Source of the DNA: Negativicutes bacterium
Lineage (GTDB): Bacteria > Bacillota_C > Negativicutes > Sporomusales_B > JARLHX01
Assembly: GCA_031292035.1 (NCBI GenBank)
Contig: JARLHX010000407.1
Span: 22,237-86,236 of the forward strand
DNA: 64,000 nucleotides
Direction: 5' to 3'
The first letter of the stretch is position 1; each line of letters starts with the position of its first letter. Of this stretch, positions 1-8,776 are shown in pieces. Below the pieces are notes generated by a model. It searched no databases and was not told where the DNA came from. It saw nothing but the letters and a program-made list of their open reading frames with translations. Position numbers and translations under genes: made by a program.

Positions 1-420
1 CAGCGACCCGACCTCTTTCAAATTATGCAAAGCCCCTTTACTGGCGAAGAAGTAGTGATTATAAAAGCACTGGCTCCCGATTGGGCTGTCATCCATGTTC
101 AGGAAGCCGACGAATTCGGCAATGCCCGGATTCTTGGCTCTGAATTCCAGGATGTGATTATGACCCGGGCGGCCCACAAGACTATTATTACAACAGAAAA
201 ATTGGTGGATACTGAAACATTTAAGAAGGAACCTAAACTAACCTCGGTACCGCACTTTTTGGTCGAAGCGGTTGTGCTTGCTCCCCAGGGAGCAAAACCC
301 GGGATTTGTTATCCCAATTATCTTAAAGCCGACCCGGACGGGATGAAAGCCTACAGTAAGGCTGTTAAAGAGGGCACTGTGGATGCTTATCTTGCCGCGG
401 TAACCGAAGGGAGGGTTTAA
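1..420 (+). CDS. CoA-transferase subunit A (family I), 5'-truncated by window edge
   Basis: The frame is open from base 1, so only the C-terminal part (about 139 residues) is present. It resembles the alpha subunit of family I CoA-transferases of the glutaconate/3-oxoacid type, which move CoA between acyl groups in the cytoplasm. Recognisable stretches are a helix with ADEFGNARILG and a tail rich in hydrophobic residues ending in GRV. It is followed after one base by the beta subunit, the usual alpha-beta operon order. The acyl substrate cannot be read from the sequence. Confidence 0.82.
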   Translation, partial: QRPDLFQIMQSPFTGEEVVIIKALAPDWAVIHVQEADEFGNARILGSEFQDVIMTRAAHKTIITTEKLVDTETFKKEPKLTSVPHFLVEAVVLAPQGAKPGICYPNYLKADPDGMKAYSKAVKEGTVDAYLAAVTEGRV

Positions 421-421
421 G

Positions 422-1150
422 ATGAATTATGGACCTGCCGAAATGATGGTGATCGCACTTGCCCGCGAAATCAATGAGGGTGATACCGTTTTTCATGGGC
501 TCGCCTCACCGGTGCCGATGACAGCAATGAAGCTGGCGAAAGCGCTGGGAGTTAATTATACCTATCTTTGCTTGGCAGATGGGGTCGATCCCGACTGGCA
601 AAAGCCGGCATATAGCGGCTCCACCCTTTCGATGAATCAATATGAGGGCGCGGTTGCAACCTTTGGTCTGCATGAGATATTTGACTTGGCCTGTTCCAAT
701 CGGGTGGATATCGCTTTCTTGAGTTTAGTGCAAATGAGTCAAGACGGATCCATCAATATGTCCTTTGTGGGTGGTTCTTATGACCAGCCGAAGGTAAGGC
801 TTCCCGGCGGCGCAGGCAGCGCGACCCTGACGCCGGTTACCAAGCGGACTACGATATGGAAAACCAAGCATGATAAGAATGCCTTTGTTTCTCAAGTGGC
901 ATACACTACCGCAAAACCCGATCCCAGCAAGCAATTTAAGGTCGTGACCAATCTTTGCACAATGGTTCTGAAGAACGGTTTGCTGGAGCTTGAAAGTATT
1001 CATCCTTACTCCAGCCTGGAAGAAGTCAAAACCAATACGGGATGGGAGATTACCCAGACCTCTGTTCCTTGGACTCCGGAGCCGACGGCTGCCGAAATGG
1101 CGGCACTGGAAAAAATAGATCCCAATCGGATTCGCGACGTCGAATTCTAG
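422..1150 (+). CDS. CoA-transferase subunit B (glutaconate CoA-transferase beta-like)
   Basis: This 242-residue protein matches the length and pattern of GctB-like beta subunits of family I CoA-transferases: an N-terminal segment around DTVFHGLASPVPMTAMKLA, the block RVDIAFLSLVQMSQDGSIN, and the block PKVRLPGGAGSA. It would pair with the truncated alpha subunit to transfer CoA between carboxylates. The start ATG lies one base after the alpha stop, with GGGAGGG at 410-416 as ribosome-binding site, so the two are translationally linked. Substrate is unknown; glutaconate, 3-oxoacid and related acids are all possible. Confidence 0.85.
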   Translation: MNYGPAEMMVIALAREINEGDTVFHGLASPVPMTAMKLAKALGVNYTYLCLADGVDPDWQKPAYSGSTLSMNQYEGAVATFGLHEIFDLACSNRVDIAFLSLVQMSQDGSINMSFVGGSYDQPKVRLPGGAGSATLTPVTKRTTIWKTKHDKNAFVSQVAYTTAKPDPSKQFKVVTNLCTMVLKNGLLELESIHPYSSLEEVKTNTGWEITQTSVPWTPEPTAAEMAALEKIDPNRIRDVEF

Positions 1151-1291
1151 CTATGGCGGCTGCGAAATAAAGCCTGAGCTATTCTGTTTCAGGCCGGTAT
1201 TTGCCGTGGCGGTCCCGCTGCGGCGAAGAAGCAGTTCATGCAACCGCCGCTTTATTCTCGCCGGGAATGAATGTGGTCGGCATAAGTAGGA

Positions 1292-1310
1292 GGGGGAGGT
1301 ATTCTCCCCC
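1292..1310 (+). other. G/C-rich hairpin upstream of the disulfide reductase gene
   Basis: A perfect 7-bp stem (GGGGGAG / CTCCCCC) with a 5-nt loop lies 26 bases before the next start codon. There is no clear T-tract after it, so it is either a weak terminator of the CoA-transferase operon or a structure in the leader of the following gene. Confidence 0.4.
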
Positions 1311-1336
1311 TATTCATTTGGAAGGAGGCATTTCAC

Positions 1337-3022
1337 ATGCAGGAATCTCCTCTTAACATCGTGGTGGTCGGTGCGGTGGCAGCCGGCATGAAAGCGGCTT
1401 CTAAGGCCCGGCGGTGCGATTCCCGGGCCAGGATTACTGTTTTGGAAAAGGGCGAATTGATCTCGTACGGGGCTTGTGGTATGCCCTATTATGTTGAAGG
1501 AGAAGTAAAAGAGCTGGATGAGCTGATGAAAACTTCGGCCGGTTATTTGAGAGATATCGCATATTTTCAGGAAGTAAAAAATATCGATGTTCAAACCGGC
1601 ATAACCGCCACTCGTATTGACAGAAGCGCCAAAACCCTTTTCGCGAACAAAGCGGATGGTAGTGAATGTTGTTTTCCTTATGATAAGTTGGTTTTAGCCA
1701 CCGGCGCATTGCCATTAACTCTGCCGATTCCTGGCGCTGAACTGCAAAACATTCTTCCATTGTGGCATCCCCGCCAGGCACAGGCGGTGGACAGAGGGAT
1801 TGCAAACGGACAATATAAAAAGGCGGTAATTATCGGTGCCGGTCTTGTTGGAATCGAAATGGCTGAGGCGTTAGCGATACGAGGACTGGAAGTCACGGTT
1901 GTAGAAATGAAGGAACAAATATTTCCGGCCTTTCTGGATCCGGGGATGGCAAAGGCCCTAGAGAAGTATTTGCGCAATAAGGGGGTGCGAATTTTTACCC
2001 AAGAGAAAGTACTCCGATTCGAAGGAAAGGATACCGTCAGCGGAGTGGTAACCGATACGCAGATCATACCGGCAGACCTGGTGATAACCGGGGTAGGAGT
2101 AAAACCCAACATAGAACTTGCCGCTGCCGCTGGACTTGAAATCGGGTCAGCAGGGGGCATCATCGTAGATGAATGTTTGCGGACAACAGACCCGGATATT
2201 TATGCCGGAGGGGATTGTGTCGAGAATATCCATCTGATTTCTGGGAAAAAGCTGCTCACCCCCATGGGCTCGACCGCCAATAAACACGGTCGGGTGATTG
2301 GCGCGAATGTCTGCGGAGGGGATTTGCGGTTTAAGGGAGTTTTGGCTTCAGTTATTGTGAAGGTGTTCGATATCAATGTGGGCGCAGTGGGGTTGAATGA
2401 GTCTGAAGCTGTGTCTATGGGTATTGATTATGTTGCCTCAGTGATCACCGCTTTTGATAAACCACATTATATGTCCGGGGCGCGAACCCTGACGCTTAAA
2501 TTAATCGTTGATTCAAAGACACGCAAGATTCTGGGGGCACAGGCTTATGGCCGAAGTGATGTTTCTAAACGACTGGATGTGATCGCCATGGCCCTGACAG
2601 TAGGAGGATCGCTGGAAGATTTGTTTGACGCTGATTTGACATATGCTCCCCCTTTTAATAGCCCCATTGATCCGGTAGCTGTGGCGGCAAATGTAGTGAT
2701 GAATAAGCTGGACGGGAAATTCACAGGGATTTCGCCGTTAATGGGCAAGGCGGAAGCGGAGATAGGCACTGTTTTTCTCGATGTCCGTACAGACCGGGAA
2801 ACAGCGCGAAGCCGGCTGGCGGGCTGCAGGCAGAAGCATATCCCGCTGCATGAGCTGCGCTGCCGCTTGGATGAAATCGATTTTGGCGCGGATATTATTA
2901 CCTTCTGCTCATTTGGGCTTAGAGGATATGAAGCTGCTCTCATTTTACAAGAGGCCGGATTTATGGGTGTTAAAAACTTAGAGGGCGGTACGACGGCTTG
3001 GCCGTTTGATTTTGAAAAGTAA
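1337..3022 (+). CDS. CoA-disulfide reductase with C-terminal rhodanese domain
   Basis: This is a 561-residue FAD/NAD(P)H flavoprotein of the CoA-disulfide reductase / NADH oxidase class. The FAD-binding glycine motif is at residues 9-17 (VVVGAVAAG), the redox Cys is C47 in GACGMPYY, the second nucleotide-binding motif is IIGAGLVGIEMAEAL, and the second FAD motif is YAGGDC. The last ~100 residues form a rhodanese domain with active-site C524 in CSFGLRGYE. CoADR-rhodanese fusions reduce CoA disulfide, CoA persulfide or polysulfide. GGAAGGAGG sits 8 bases before the ATG. The exact sulfur substrate is inference. Confidence 0.87.
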   Translation: MQESPLNIVVVGAVAAGMKAASKARRCDSRARITVLEKGELISYGACGMPYYVEGEVKELDELMKTSAGYLRDIAYFQEVKNIDVQTGITATRIDRSAKTLFANKADGSECCFPYDKLVLATGALPLTLPIPGAELQNILPLWHPRQAQAVDRGIANGQYKKAVIIGAGLVGIEMAEALAIRGLEVTVVEMKEQIFPAFLDPGMAKALEKYLRNKGVRIFTQEKVLRFEGKDTVSGVVTDTQIIPADLVITGVGVKPNIELAAAAGLEIGSAGGIIVDECLRTTDPDIYAGGDCVENIHLISGKKLLTPMGSTANKHGRVIGANVCGGDLRFKGVLASVIVKVFDINVGAVGLNESEAVSMGIDYVASVITAFDKPHYMSGARTLTLKLIVDSKTRKILGAQAYGRSDVSKRLDVIAMALTVGGSLEDLFDADLTYAPPFNSPIDPVAVAANVVMNKLDGKFTGISPLMGKAEAEIGTVFLDVRTDRETARSRLAGCRQKHIPLHELRCRLDEIDFGADIITFCSFGLRGYEAALILQEAGFMGVKNLEGGTTAWPFDFEK

Positions 3023-3056
3023 TAGTTTCGTTCTGACATGACAGGAATGCGGTATT

Positions 3057-3151
3057 GGGAGCGAATAGGGCCTAGTGGTTCTTCGATCTTCAAATCCATT
3101 TGAGCGGCGCAACCCGGTGCTAGTGGGTTCAATTCCTACACACTCCCGCCA
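3057..3151 (+). tRNA. tRNA-Sec (selC)-like gene, apparently decayed
   Basis: The 95-nt span equals the usual tRNA-Sec length and has its layout: a 6-bp D-stem (AGGGCC/GGTTCT, with wobbles) and 4-nt loop, an anticodon loop CTTCAAA with UCA anticodon, a long variable arm, a 5-bp T-stem with loop TTCAATT, G discriminator and encoded CCA. However, the 8-bp acceptor stem has two mismatches (GGGAGCGA against ACACTCCC) and the anticodon stem barely pairs. It is therefore read as a relic of selC; a divergent functional gene is less likely. Confidence 0.55.
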
Positions 3152-3235
3152 GATGATAAGGTTTCTAGCCGATTAGATTACTTTTGAGGGTTCAGTACGA
3201 ATATTCGGAACTCCAGAGAAAGATGGAAGTTAATC

Positions 3236-3444
3236 GGGGGCGTCAGCTAGCGCGACAACTTTGAGAAGGCGAAAAACTCTTGCGGATTTTAGCCCGGACT
3301 ATAAGGTATCAGCGCGACGTAGGATTGGTTTCTGGCGGTTCCATGACTCAATATACAAAGAATATCCACGCAATATCCAATACTGCGATCTGCAGCTGAT
3401 CTTGAACGATCCGAGGATTCAGGGGGGGCTTCTCGCCTCCACCA
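3236..3444 (+). ncRNA. Shortened, degenerate tmRNA-like RNA (ssrA relic)
   Basis: The ends form a perfect 7-bp acceptor stem, GGGGGCG (3236-3242) with CGCCTCC (3434-3440), followed by ACCA. The third pair is G-U, the alanine identity element kept in tmRNA. A possible tag-like segment follows (GCG AAA AAC near 3270), and a strong terminator lies immediately downstream. At 209 nt it is much shorter than the usual ~350 nt, and the T-loop carries a run of G, so pseudoknots appear to be missing. A relic is the likeliest reading. Confidence 0.45.
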
Positions 3445-3450
3445 AACCAT

Positions 3451-3494
3451 ACCAAACAAAGAAACGCCTAAATGAAGGCGTTTTTTTGTTTGGT
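3451..3494. terminator. Long bidirectional Rho-independent terminator
   Basis: ACCAAACAAA-GAAACGCCT pairs with AGGCGTTTT-TTTGTTTGGT around a 6-nt loop, giving a stem of about 19 bp with T-rich and A-rich flanks on both strands. It directly follows the tmRNA-like sequence. Confidence 0.85.
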
Positions 3495-3819
3495 GCCCCT
3501 GAACCTTATGGTAGTATAGTCTGTTCAACAGTGGTAAGAAGAGCTGTTATGAGAACGTAAGTTGAGATTAGCAACGAAGCATGAAAGTAACCCGTTGTAC
3601 CAATAATTGCAGGCCTCCTGTAAGTTTATCTGGAGAAATTTGCAGGATGTTCGAAATTTTCAGTGAATTATATACATCGATTATAACTCAGAGGCCGAGC
3701 AGGCTGACAATCCAATAATCGTACATGTCGTAAGAGTTGCTTTAAAACCTTAGGAGCCTTTTTCTTCAAATTGGACCAATATAGGGGAGGGGTTTATGAC
3801 TGCAATTGACATGGGATAG
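3495..3819. other. Gene-free stretch between relic RNAs and truncated symporter
   Basis: No plausible gene, RNA fold or promoter is seen in these ~325 bases. The base composition is more A/T-rich than neighbouring genes, which fits decaying sequence. Confidence 0.5.
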
Positions 3820-4722
3820 CTGACCGCCACGAAAAGCGATCCAAAAACCACTCAGGATAATATAATCAATATTATCCCCACGAACATTGTTGACTCCATG
3901 GCCCGGCAAGACATGCTGCAAGTAGTCATCTTTGCCACCATATTTGGAGTAGCAACTGCGGCACTGGGGAAAAAGGGCGAACCAATGGTGGCGTTTGCCG
4001 ACATGGTTGCTCAGATTATGTTTAAGTTTACCGGTTATATTATGAAGCTGGCCCCTATCGGCATTGGGGCCATGATGGCATGGACGGTCGGGAAATTTGG
4101 CCTTGCCATGCTGATTCCCCTGGCCAAGCTTATCTTGACAATGTATGGCTCATTGCTATTTTTCCTCATTGTTGTTCTAGGCGGTACGGCGGCTTTCTTT
4201 AAGATCAGCCTGTGGCAAATACTCAAAACAATCAAGGAACCGTTCATGATTGCGTTTACTACGACTACCGGGGAAGTAGCCATCCCAATCGCCATTGAAA
4301 GGTTGGCAGAGATGGGGGTTCCTAGGTTCATTTCCTCTTTTGTCATACCGACAGGCTATACATTTAATATGGATGGTGCCACCTTATATATTGCATCAGG
4401 ATCGATGTTTATTGCCCAAGCCTATGGAATCGATTTATCGTTTTCGCAGCAAATAATGATCATACTGACGTTGATGCTGGCAACAAAAGGGGTAGCCGGC
4501 ATCCCTGGGGGCTCGTTTATCGTTTTGGCCGGAACTCTTTCGACCGTTGGTTTGCCGGTAGAAGGTCTGGCCCTTCTTCTCGGTATCGACCGAATCCTGG
4601 ACATGGCTCGCAGTGGCTGTAACATGATCGGTCATTGCGTGGCATCGGTTCTTCTGGCTAAATGGGAAGGGGTGCTGGGTGATCCCGTGGATAAGGATGC
4701 CACGACAAGTGTGGATGCCTAG
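3820..4722 (+). pseudogene. Dicarboxylate/amino acid:cation symporter, 5'-truncated
   Basis: The reading frame from about 3820 encodes the C-terminal two thirds of a DAACS-family symporter, including the IIPTNIVDSMA segment, the GFVMPTGY-like motif (SSFVIPTGYTFNMDG) and the final IDRILDMARSGCNMIGH block. The first ~130 residues present in the full-length relative at 38223-39503 are missing. Just upstream, a start ATG at 3796 with a GGGGAGG site encodes only seven residues before an in-frame TAG at 3817. Without the first transmembrane helices it cannot be a normal transporter, although an internal start at 3898 gives a 274-residue open frame. Confidence 0.75.
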
Positions 4723-4818
4723 GAGGGGCTGGTATGATCTCGTCAAATAGTATCAAGTGTAGAAGTGATATGGGAAATCCCTGCGAGGGGTAATTTCGTT
4801 TAGCAGGAGCGCAAAAGG

Positions 4819-4852
4819 GCCAGCCTCGGGCTTCGGGGCTGGCTTGTTTTTT
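4819..4852 (+). terminator. Rho-independent terminator
   Basis: Stem GCCAGCC (4819-4825) / GGCTGGC (4837-4843), with extra pairing inside the loop, followed by TTGTTTTTT. Confidence 0.9.
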
Positions 4853-4915
4853 CCAAAAGGCTTTTGAGTGTAGTCCGGGTTTCTATTATTGTCGGAAGTA
4901 GGTTTTGGGGTAAAC

Positions 4916-5671
4916 ATGGATGTTGGGATATTGCTATTTCTCATGGCCAGCGGTTTTGTCGCGGCTTTTATCGATTCAGTCGTGGGCGGCGGAGGGCTTA
5001 TTTCTCTGCCGGCACTATTGATGACCGGCCTACCGCCGGTCCATGCGTTGGGCACAAATAAAATGGCCAGCCTAATGGGTACGCTGACCAGCACATTGTC
5101 TTTTCTGCGCTCAGGCAAGATTGACCTGAAGTTGATGCGCTATCTTTTTCCGTTGTCACTGGCCGGCGGAGCTGTTGGCGTCTGTGTCGTCAGATTGATT
5201 CCTCCTCATTTCCTCAAACCGTTGCTTGTAGTTATGCTGGTCGGGGTAATGGTCTATACGCTATGCAAAAAAGAATTTGGTGCGGTCTCGTCATACCGGG
5301 GTTTGAGCCGTCGGGAAGGAATCTTGAGTGGGGTGCTGGTTTTCTTGCTTGGGTTTTACGACGGTTTTTTTGGACCGGGCGGGGGGACTTTCCTTATCTT
5401 TGGGTTTCTCTTAATTGGGTTTGATTATGTTTGCGCGGCCGCCAACTCCAGGGTCGCCAATTTTGCCAGCAATCTTGCCGCAACGGTTGTCTTCGGCTGG
5501 GGAGGCTTGATTGATTTCCACTACGCCCTGCCGATGGGACTGGCGATGGCAGTCGGCGCTTGGGCCGGTGCGCACGTGGCGATCCATAAAGGGGTAACCT
5601 ATGTTAGACCACTGTTCCTGGTGGTTACGACGCTACTTATCGGTAAACAGCTTTGGACGCTGTTTTTCTAG
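4916..5671 (+). CDS. TauE/SafE-family membrane permease
   Basis: This 251-residue integral membrane protein has about eight hydrophobic segments in two repeats, each with the family's glycine-rich signature: FIDSVVGGGGLISLPAL near the start and GFYDGFFGPGGGTFLIF in the middle. TauE/SafE proteins are thought to export sulfite, sulfoacetate or other organosulfur or organic anions. An alternative TTG start at 4889 adds nine residues; ATG 4916 is preferred because the first helix starts directly after it. It stands alone between terminators, so the substrate cannot be inferred from context. Confidence 0.85.
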   Translation: MDVGILLFLMASGFVAAFIDSVVGGGGLISLPALLMTGLPPVHALGTNKMASLMGTLTSTLSFLRSGKIDLKLMRYLFPLSLAGGAVGVCVVRLIPPHFLKPLLVVMLVGVMVYTLCKKEFGAVSSYRGLSRREGILSGVLVFLLGFYDGFFGPGGGTFLIFGFLLIGFDYVCAAANSRVANFASNLAATVVFGWGGLIDFHYALPMGLAMAVGAWAGAHVAIHKGVTYVRPLFLVVTTLLIGKQLWTLFF

Positions 5672-5839
5672 GAAATGAGAACAATGGGGTTTGGCCGCCG
5701 CTAGCTGGGGATGAGAATAAGGCAACATTTTGCAAGGGTATTTATCGTCATGCCACGAATGAAAGAATTAGGAAATGACTTGTTTGAGCATGTAACCTGT
5801 CCCTGGTGTTTCCGGCGCTAGTACTGAGGAGGCGGCAGC

Positions 5840-6553
5840 ATGATAGTTAAGGGCGGTTTTTCCGCATATGGGCAATCAATAGGCATTATCGTTTTTAAAG
5901 GCGTTACTCCCCGTATTCCCGGCGATATAGGCCATGCGGTTACTTTGGATTTTCCGGTATGTTATGAAATCATTGATGGGATCTCTTTTATGAATTTAGT
6001 GGATGGGGATGAACGCACCGCCCAAATCTTAATCGAGGGTGCAAAACGGCTGGAGGCCAAAGGTGTCAGGGCTATTGCCGGTGATTGCGGACTACTCGCA
6101 CGCTATCAGCAGGAAATTGCGGCGGCCTTGTCGGTGCCCTTTTTTAGTTCTAGCCTTCTCCTGATTCCCCTTGTCTGGAGAATGCAGGGCCAACAGGGGA
6201 AAATAGGTGTGGTTACGGGACATAGCGGGCTGCTGAAAGAGGAACATTTGCGCCTGGCGGGTGTGGCGCCGGGAACAGGAATCGCCATTGAAGGAATGGA
6301 GAATGAGCCGGAGTTTCGTAAGGTAGTGATTGAAGGCCATCCGGTATTGGATGTGGACAAAATGCGACAAGACTTGCTGGCAGTGACGAGACGTCTGGTT
6401 CATAACTATTCCGACGTCCGCTCGATTGTCCTTGAATGCTCCAATCTGCCTTCTTTTGCCCGTGATATTCAGCAGGAAACAGGATTACCTGTTTACGATA
6501 TTGTTGGACTGGCTAAATTGGTTTATAGCTCGGTAGCTCCGACCCAATATTAG
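5840..6553 (+). CDS. Aspartate/glutamate racemase family protein
   Basis: A 237-residue cytoplasmic protein resembling the Asp/Glu/hydantoin racemase superfamily. Two cysteines sit in the expected catalytic positions, one in AIAGDCGLL and one in VLECSNLP, the pair that would take and give the alpha proton without cofactor. GAGGAGG lies 7 bases before ATG. The family also includes maleate isomerase and arylmalonate decarboxylase, so racemase activity is not certain. Confidence 0.72.
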   Translation: MIVKGGFSAYGQSIGIIVFKGVTPRIPGDIGHAVTLDFPVCYEIIDGISFMNLVDGDERTAQILIEGAKRLEAKGVRAIAGDCGLLARYQQEIAAALSVPFFSSSLLLIPLVWRMQGQQGKIGVVTGHSGLLKEEHLRLAGVAPGTGIAIEGMENEPEFRKVVIEGHPVLDVDKMRQDLLAVTRRLVHNYSDVRSIVLECSNLPSFARDIQQETGLPVYDIVGLAKLVYSSVAPTQY

Positions 6554-6650
6554 TCCGATTCGGATTGAGTCCCATGAAAATATAATCGTGGATTACCAAC
6601 GAAATGGGTCGGTTTGCAGGGGCGCGGCTTGCCTCCGCCGTGTGAACACG

Positions 6651-6683
6651 AAAAAACGCCTCTAGAATAGGCGTTTTTTTCTT
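6651..6683 (+). terminator. Rho-independent terminator
   Basis: AACGCCT (6655-6661) pairs with AGGCGTT (6669-6675), followed by TTTTTCTTTT; A-rich upstream flank. Confidence 0.88.
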
Positions 6684-6731
6684 TTGGACGAGCAACTTAG
6701 AATAATACCAATTTTTGACCAATAGGAGGAC

Positions 6732-7655
6732 CTATGCGGTACGAGTTTGATTCTTAGTGATGATAATTACCGCGCATAGGATGATAGCAGCCGCGGCGCT
6801 ATCTGAGAGTGCCAGTTGTTCGTTAGCCAGCGCCCAGCCGAGGAATACTGCTACAACTGGGTTTACATAGGCATAAGTGGAAACAAGGGTGGGGTCTGCG
6901 GTTTTTAGTAACCATATGTAGGCACCAAAGCCGATCAGGGAGCCGAAGATGATCAGATAGACCAGGGCAAAGGCCGAGTCGAGGGAAATGTTGCTTGCGG
7001 AAAATGCGGTCCATTCGCCGGATAGTAGGCTGATAAAAAAATAGCAGGCTCCGCCGGTAAGATTTTGTAGTGCTACCGATAGAAAGGGCGACTCCGGCAG
7101 GCGTGCGGTACGCGAGTATAAAGAACCCCAGGCCCAGGTGACCGAGGCCAGAGTTACTACGAGATAGCCCAGCCATTCCAATGGATTACTGCCGATCTGG
7201 GTAACCGAGGTTTGTACCAGAAGAATTACGCCGCAAAAACCTAATGTCAGCCCTGCAATAACAAAGGTTTTGGGACGGCCGCTGTTTTGGCAAACCCAGG
7301 CAATGATCGCCATCCACAAAGGGACGGTGGCAAAGATAATAGCGGCGATGCCGGAGGGGACAAATTGTTCTGCCCAGACCAGGCCTCCCATCGAGCATAC
7401 CAGCAGCAAACCACCCACCTTGGCGGCGCTCAGCCACTGCGCTTTTTCGGGGTGAGCGGCTCCTTTTCGCCATTCCCATAGGTATACTATCGCCCCTGCC
7501 GTGAAGAAACGCAGTCCTCCCATAAGAAAGGGCGGTATGGTGTCACTTGCAACCTTCATCGCCAGGTAGGTTCCGCCCCAAAATAAATAGACTGCCAGTA
7601 AAGCAGTGGTGATCTGTATTTGCATATTCCGATTTGTTACTGCAATTTCAGGCAT
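6732..7655 (-). CDS. EamA/DMT-superfamily transporter
   Basis: About 307 residues with ten predicted hydrophobic helices in two EamA repeats (ALLAVYLFWGGTYLAMKVA... and LVVTLASVTWAWGSLYSR...). It resembles YedA/RhaT-like drug/metabolite exporters of amino acids or related metabolites in the inner membrane. The start at 7655 is chosen because TTGGAG lies six bases before its ATG; a GTG at 7691 would add 12 residues. It is transcribed divergently from a LysR regulator, the usual arrangement for a regulator and its target. Confidence 0.85.
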   Translation of the reverse strand: MPEIAVTNRNMQIQITTALLAVYLFWGGTYLAMKVASDTIPPFLMGGLRFFTAGAIVYLWEWRKGAAHPEKAQWLSAAKVGGLLLVCSMGGLVWAEQFVPSGIAAIIFATVPLWMAIIAWVCQNSGRPKTFVIAGLTLGFCGVILLVQTSVTQIGSNPLEWLGYLVVTLASVTWAWGSLYSRTARLPESPFLSVALQNLTGGACYFFISLLSGEWTAFSASNISLDSAFALVYLIIFGSLIGFGAYIWLLKTADPTLVSTYAYVNPVVAVFLGWALANEQLALSDSAAAAIILCAVIIITKNQTRTA

Positions 7656-7691
7656 GATATTCTCCAACAGCACGTTGTCTGACTTCTCCAC

Positions 7692-7787
7692 TTGCTTACC
7701 TACTAGTATAAATATATACTTTAAATTAGAAAAGAGAATTTATATAATGTTATATATGAATAAAATTCATGTAATGGCGAGGATGAT
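7692..7787. promoter_or_regulatory. A/T-rich divergent control region (EamA / LysR)
   Basis: This region is rich in TATA-like steps, including TATAAATATATAC near 7709 and TTATATAATG near 7740, suitable as back-to-back -10 elements and T-N11-A LysR boxes. No single operator can be fixed by eye. Confidence 0.5.
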
Positions 7788-8711
7788 ATGACAATCTTCA
7801 AATACAAGGTTTTTCACGCTGTTGTTGAATTGGGAAGTTTGACGAAGGCGGCTGAAAGCTTAAATTTAACCCAGTCTGGGGTTAGTCATGCCATTTCCAG
7901 TCTTGAAACAGAGTTCGGCTTTTCATTACTCACAAGAGACCGTGCCGGTATTGCTTTGACGAGTAATGGTGAACGATTATTGACGCGCATCTGTGAGACG
8001 TTGCAGTCTGACGAACGACTAAGGCAAGAGGTTGCTGCCATTAGAGGACTGGAGATTGGAACGATCCGGATCGGGACGTTTACCAGCGTCTCCTCGCAAT
8101 GGCTGCCAGGCATTATGAAAGAATTCCAAAAACAGCATCTGTCACTCGAAATCAAATTGGCAGAGGGTGATTACGATAAAATCGAGGGTTGGATATTGAA
8201 CGGAAGTGTTGATTTTGGGTTTGTGTCTTTACCGGCATTTAAATCCTTTGAAACGATTCCTTTAGTAAAAGATAAAATGTTTTGTATTCTTCCCAGGGAG
8301 CATCCTTTGCAACACCAAAACAAGATTTTCTTTGATCAAATTAAAGAAGAACCCTTTATCATGCCGAAGTGGGGGAGCAATGATGATGTGCGGCGAATCT
8401 TGCGTGAAAATAACGTTACACCGAGAATCAAATATGAAATTGCGGAAGACCAAGCCATTATTGCGATGGTGCAAAACGGGTTAGGTATTAGTATTCTGCC
8501 AGAGATGGTCTTGCGTCACAATGCTTGCAATCTAAGTATTGTCAGTCTGGAGAAACCTGTATATCGGACGATAGGTATTGCCCTTAACTCGATTAAAAAT
8601 GCTTCCCCTGCCACAAAAAGGTTTTTGGCTTTTTTGCAATTATGGCTCAAACGTCAGGGGTTGTTGCGTGAAGAGATTGACGATGTATTGGCACGCGACA
8701 GGACTCTATGA
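7788..8711 (+). CDS. LysR-family transcriptional regulator
   Basis: 307 residues. The N-terminal winged helix-turn-helix is typical (residues 1-60: FHAVVELGSLTKAAESLNLTQSGVSHAISSLE), followed by a periplasmic-binding-protein-like effector domain from about residue 90. It most likely controls the divergently transcribed EamA exporter (6732-7655) in response to a small metabolite; the ligand is unknown. ATG follows GAGGATGAT. Confidence 0.9.
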   Translation: MTIFKYKVFHAVVELGSLTKAAESLNLTQSGVSHAISSLETEFGFSLLTRDRAGIALTSNGERLLTRICETLQSDERLRQEVAAIRGLEIGTIRIGTFTSVSSQWLPGIMKEFQKQHLSLEIKLAEGDYDKIEGWILNGSVDFGFVSLPAFKSFETIPLVKDKMFCILPREHPLQHQNKIFFDQIKEEPFIMPKWGSNDDVRRILRENNVTPRIKYEIAEDQAIIAMVQNGLGISILPEMVLRHNACNLSIVSLEKPVYRTIGIALNSIKNASPATKRFLAFLQLWLKRQGLLREEIDDVLARDRTL

Positions 8712-8776
8712 TACATTGATTAATAAGACACGGTTTTTGCCTATCATCAGTGGATATTGTGGAGGACAAAACAGAA

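Noticed and set aside
3261..3560. 99-codon plus-strand open frame
   Set aside because: It covers the tmRNA-like sequence and its terminator, has no ribosome-binding site, and the translation is low-quality basic sequence.
6610..6640. Second tmRNA-3'-end-like sequence (GCGGCTTGCCTCCGCCG) before a terminator
   Set aside because: It vaguely resembles 3420-3444, but no matching 5' acceptor strand or CCA end was found; similarity may be due only to GC-rich sequence beside a terminator.
8688..8706. TTGGCACGCGACAGG as a sigma-54 -24 element
   Set aside because: There is no TTGC at the -12 spacing, and it lies inside the LysR coding region.
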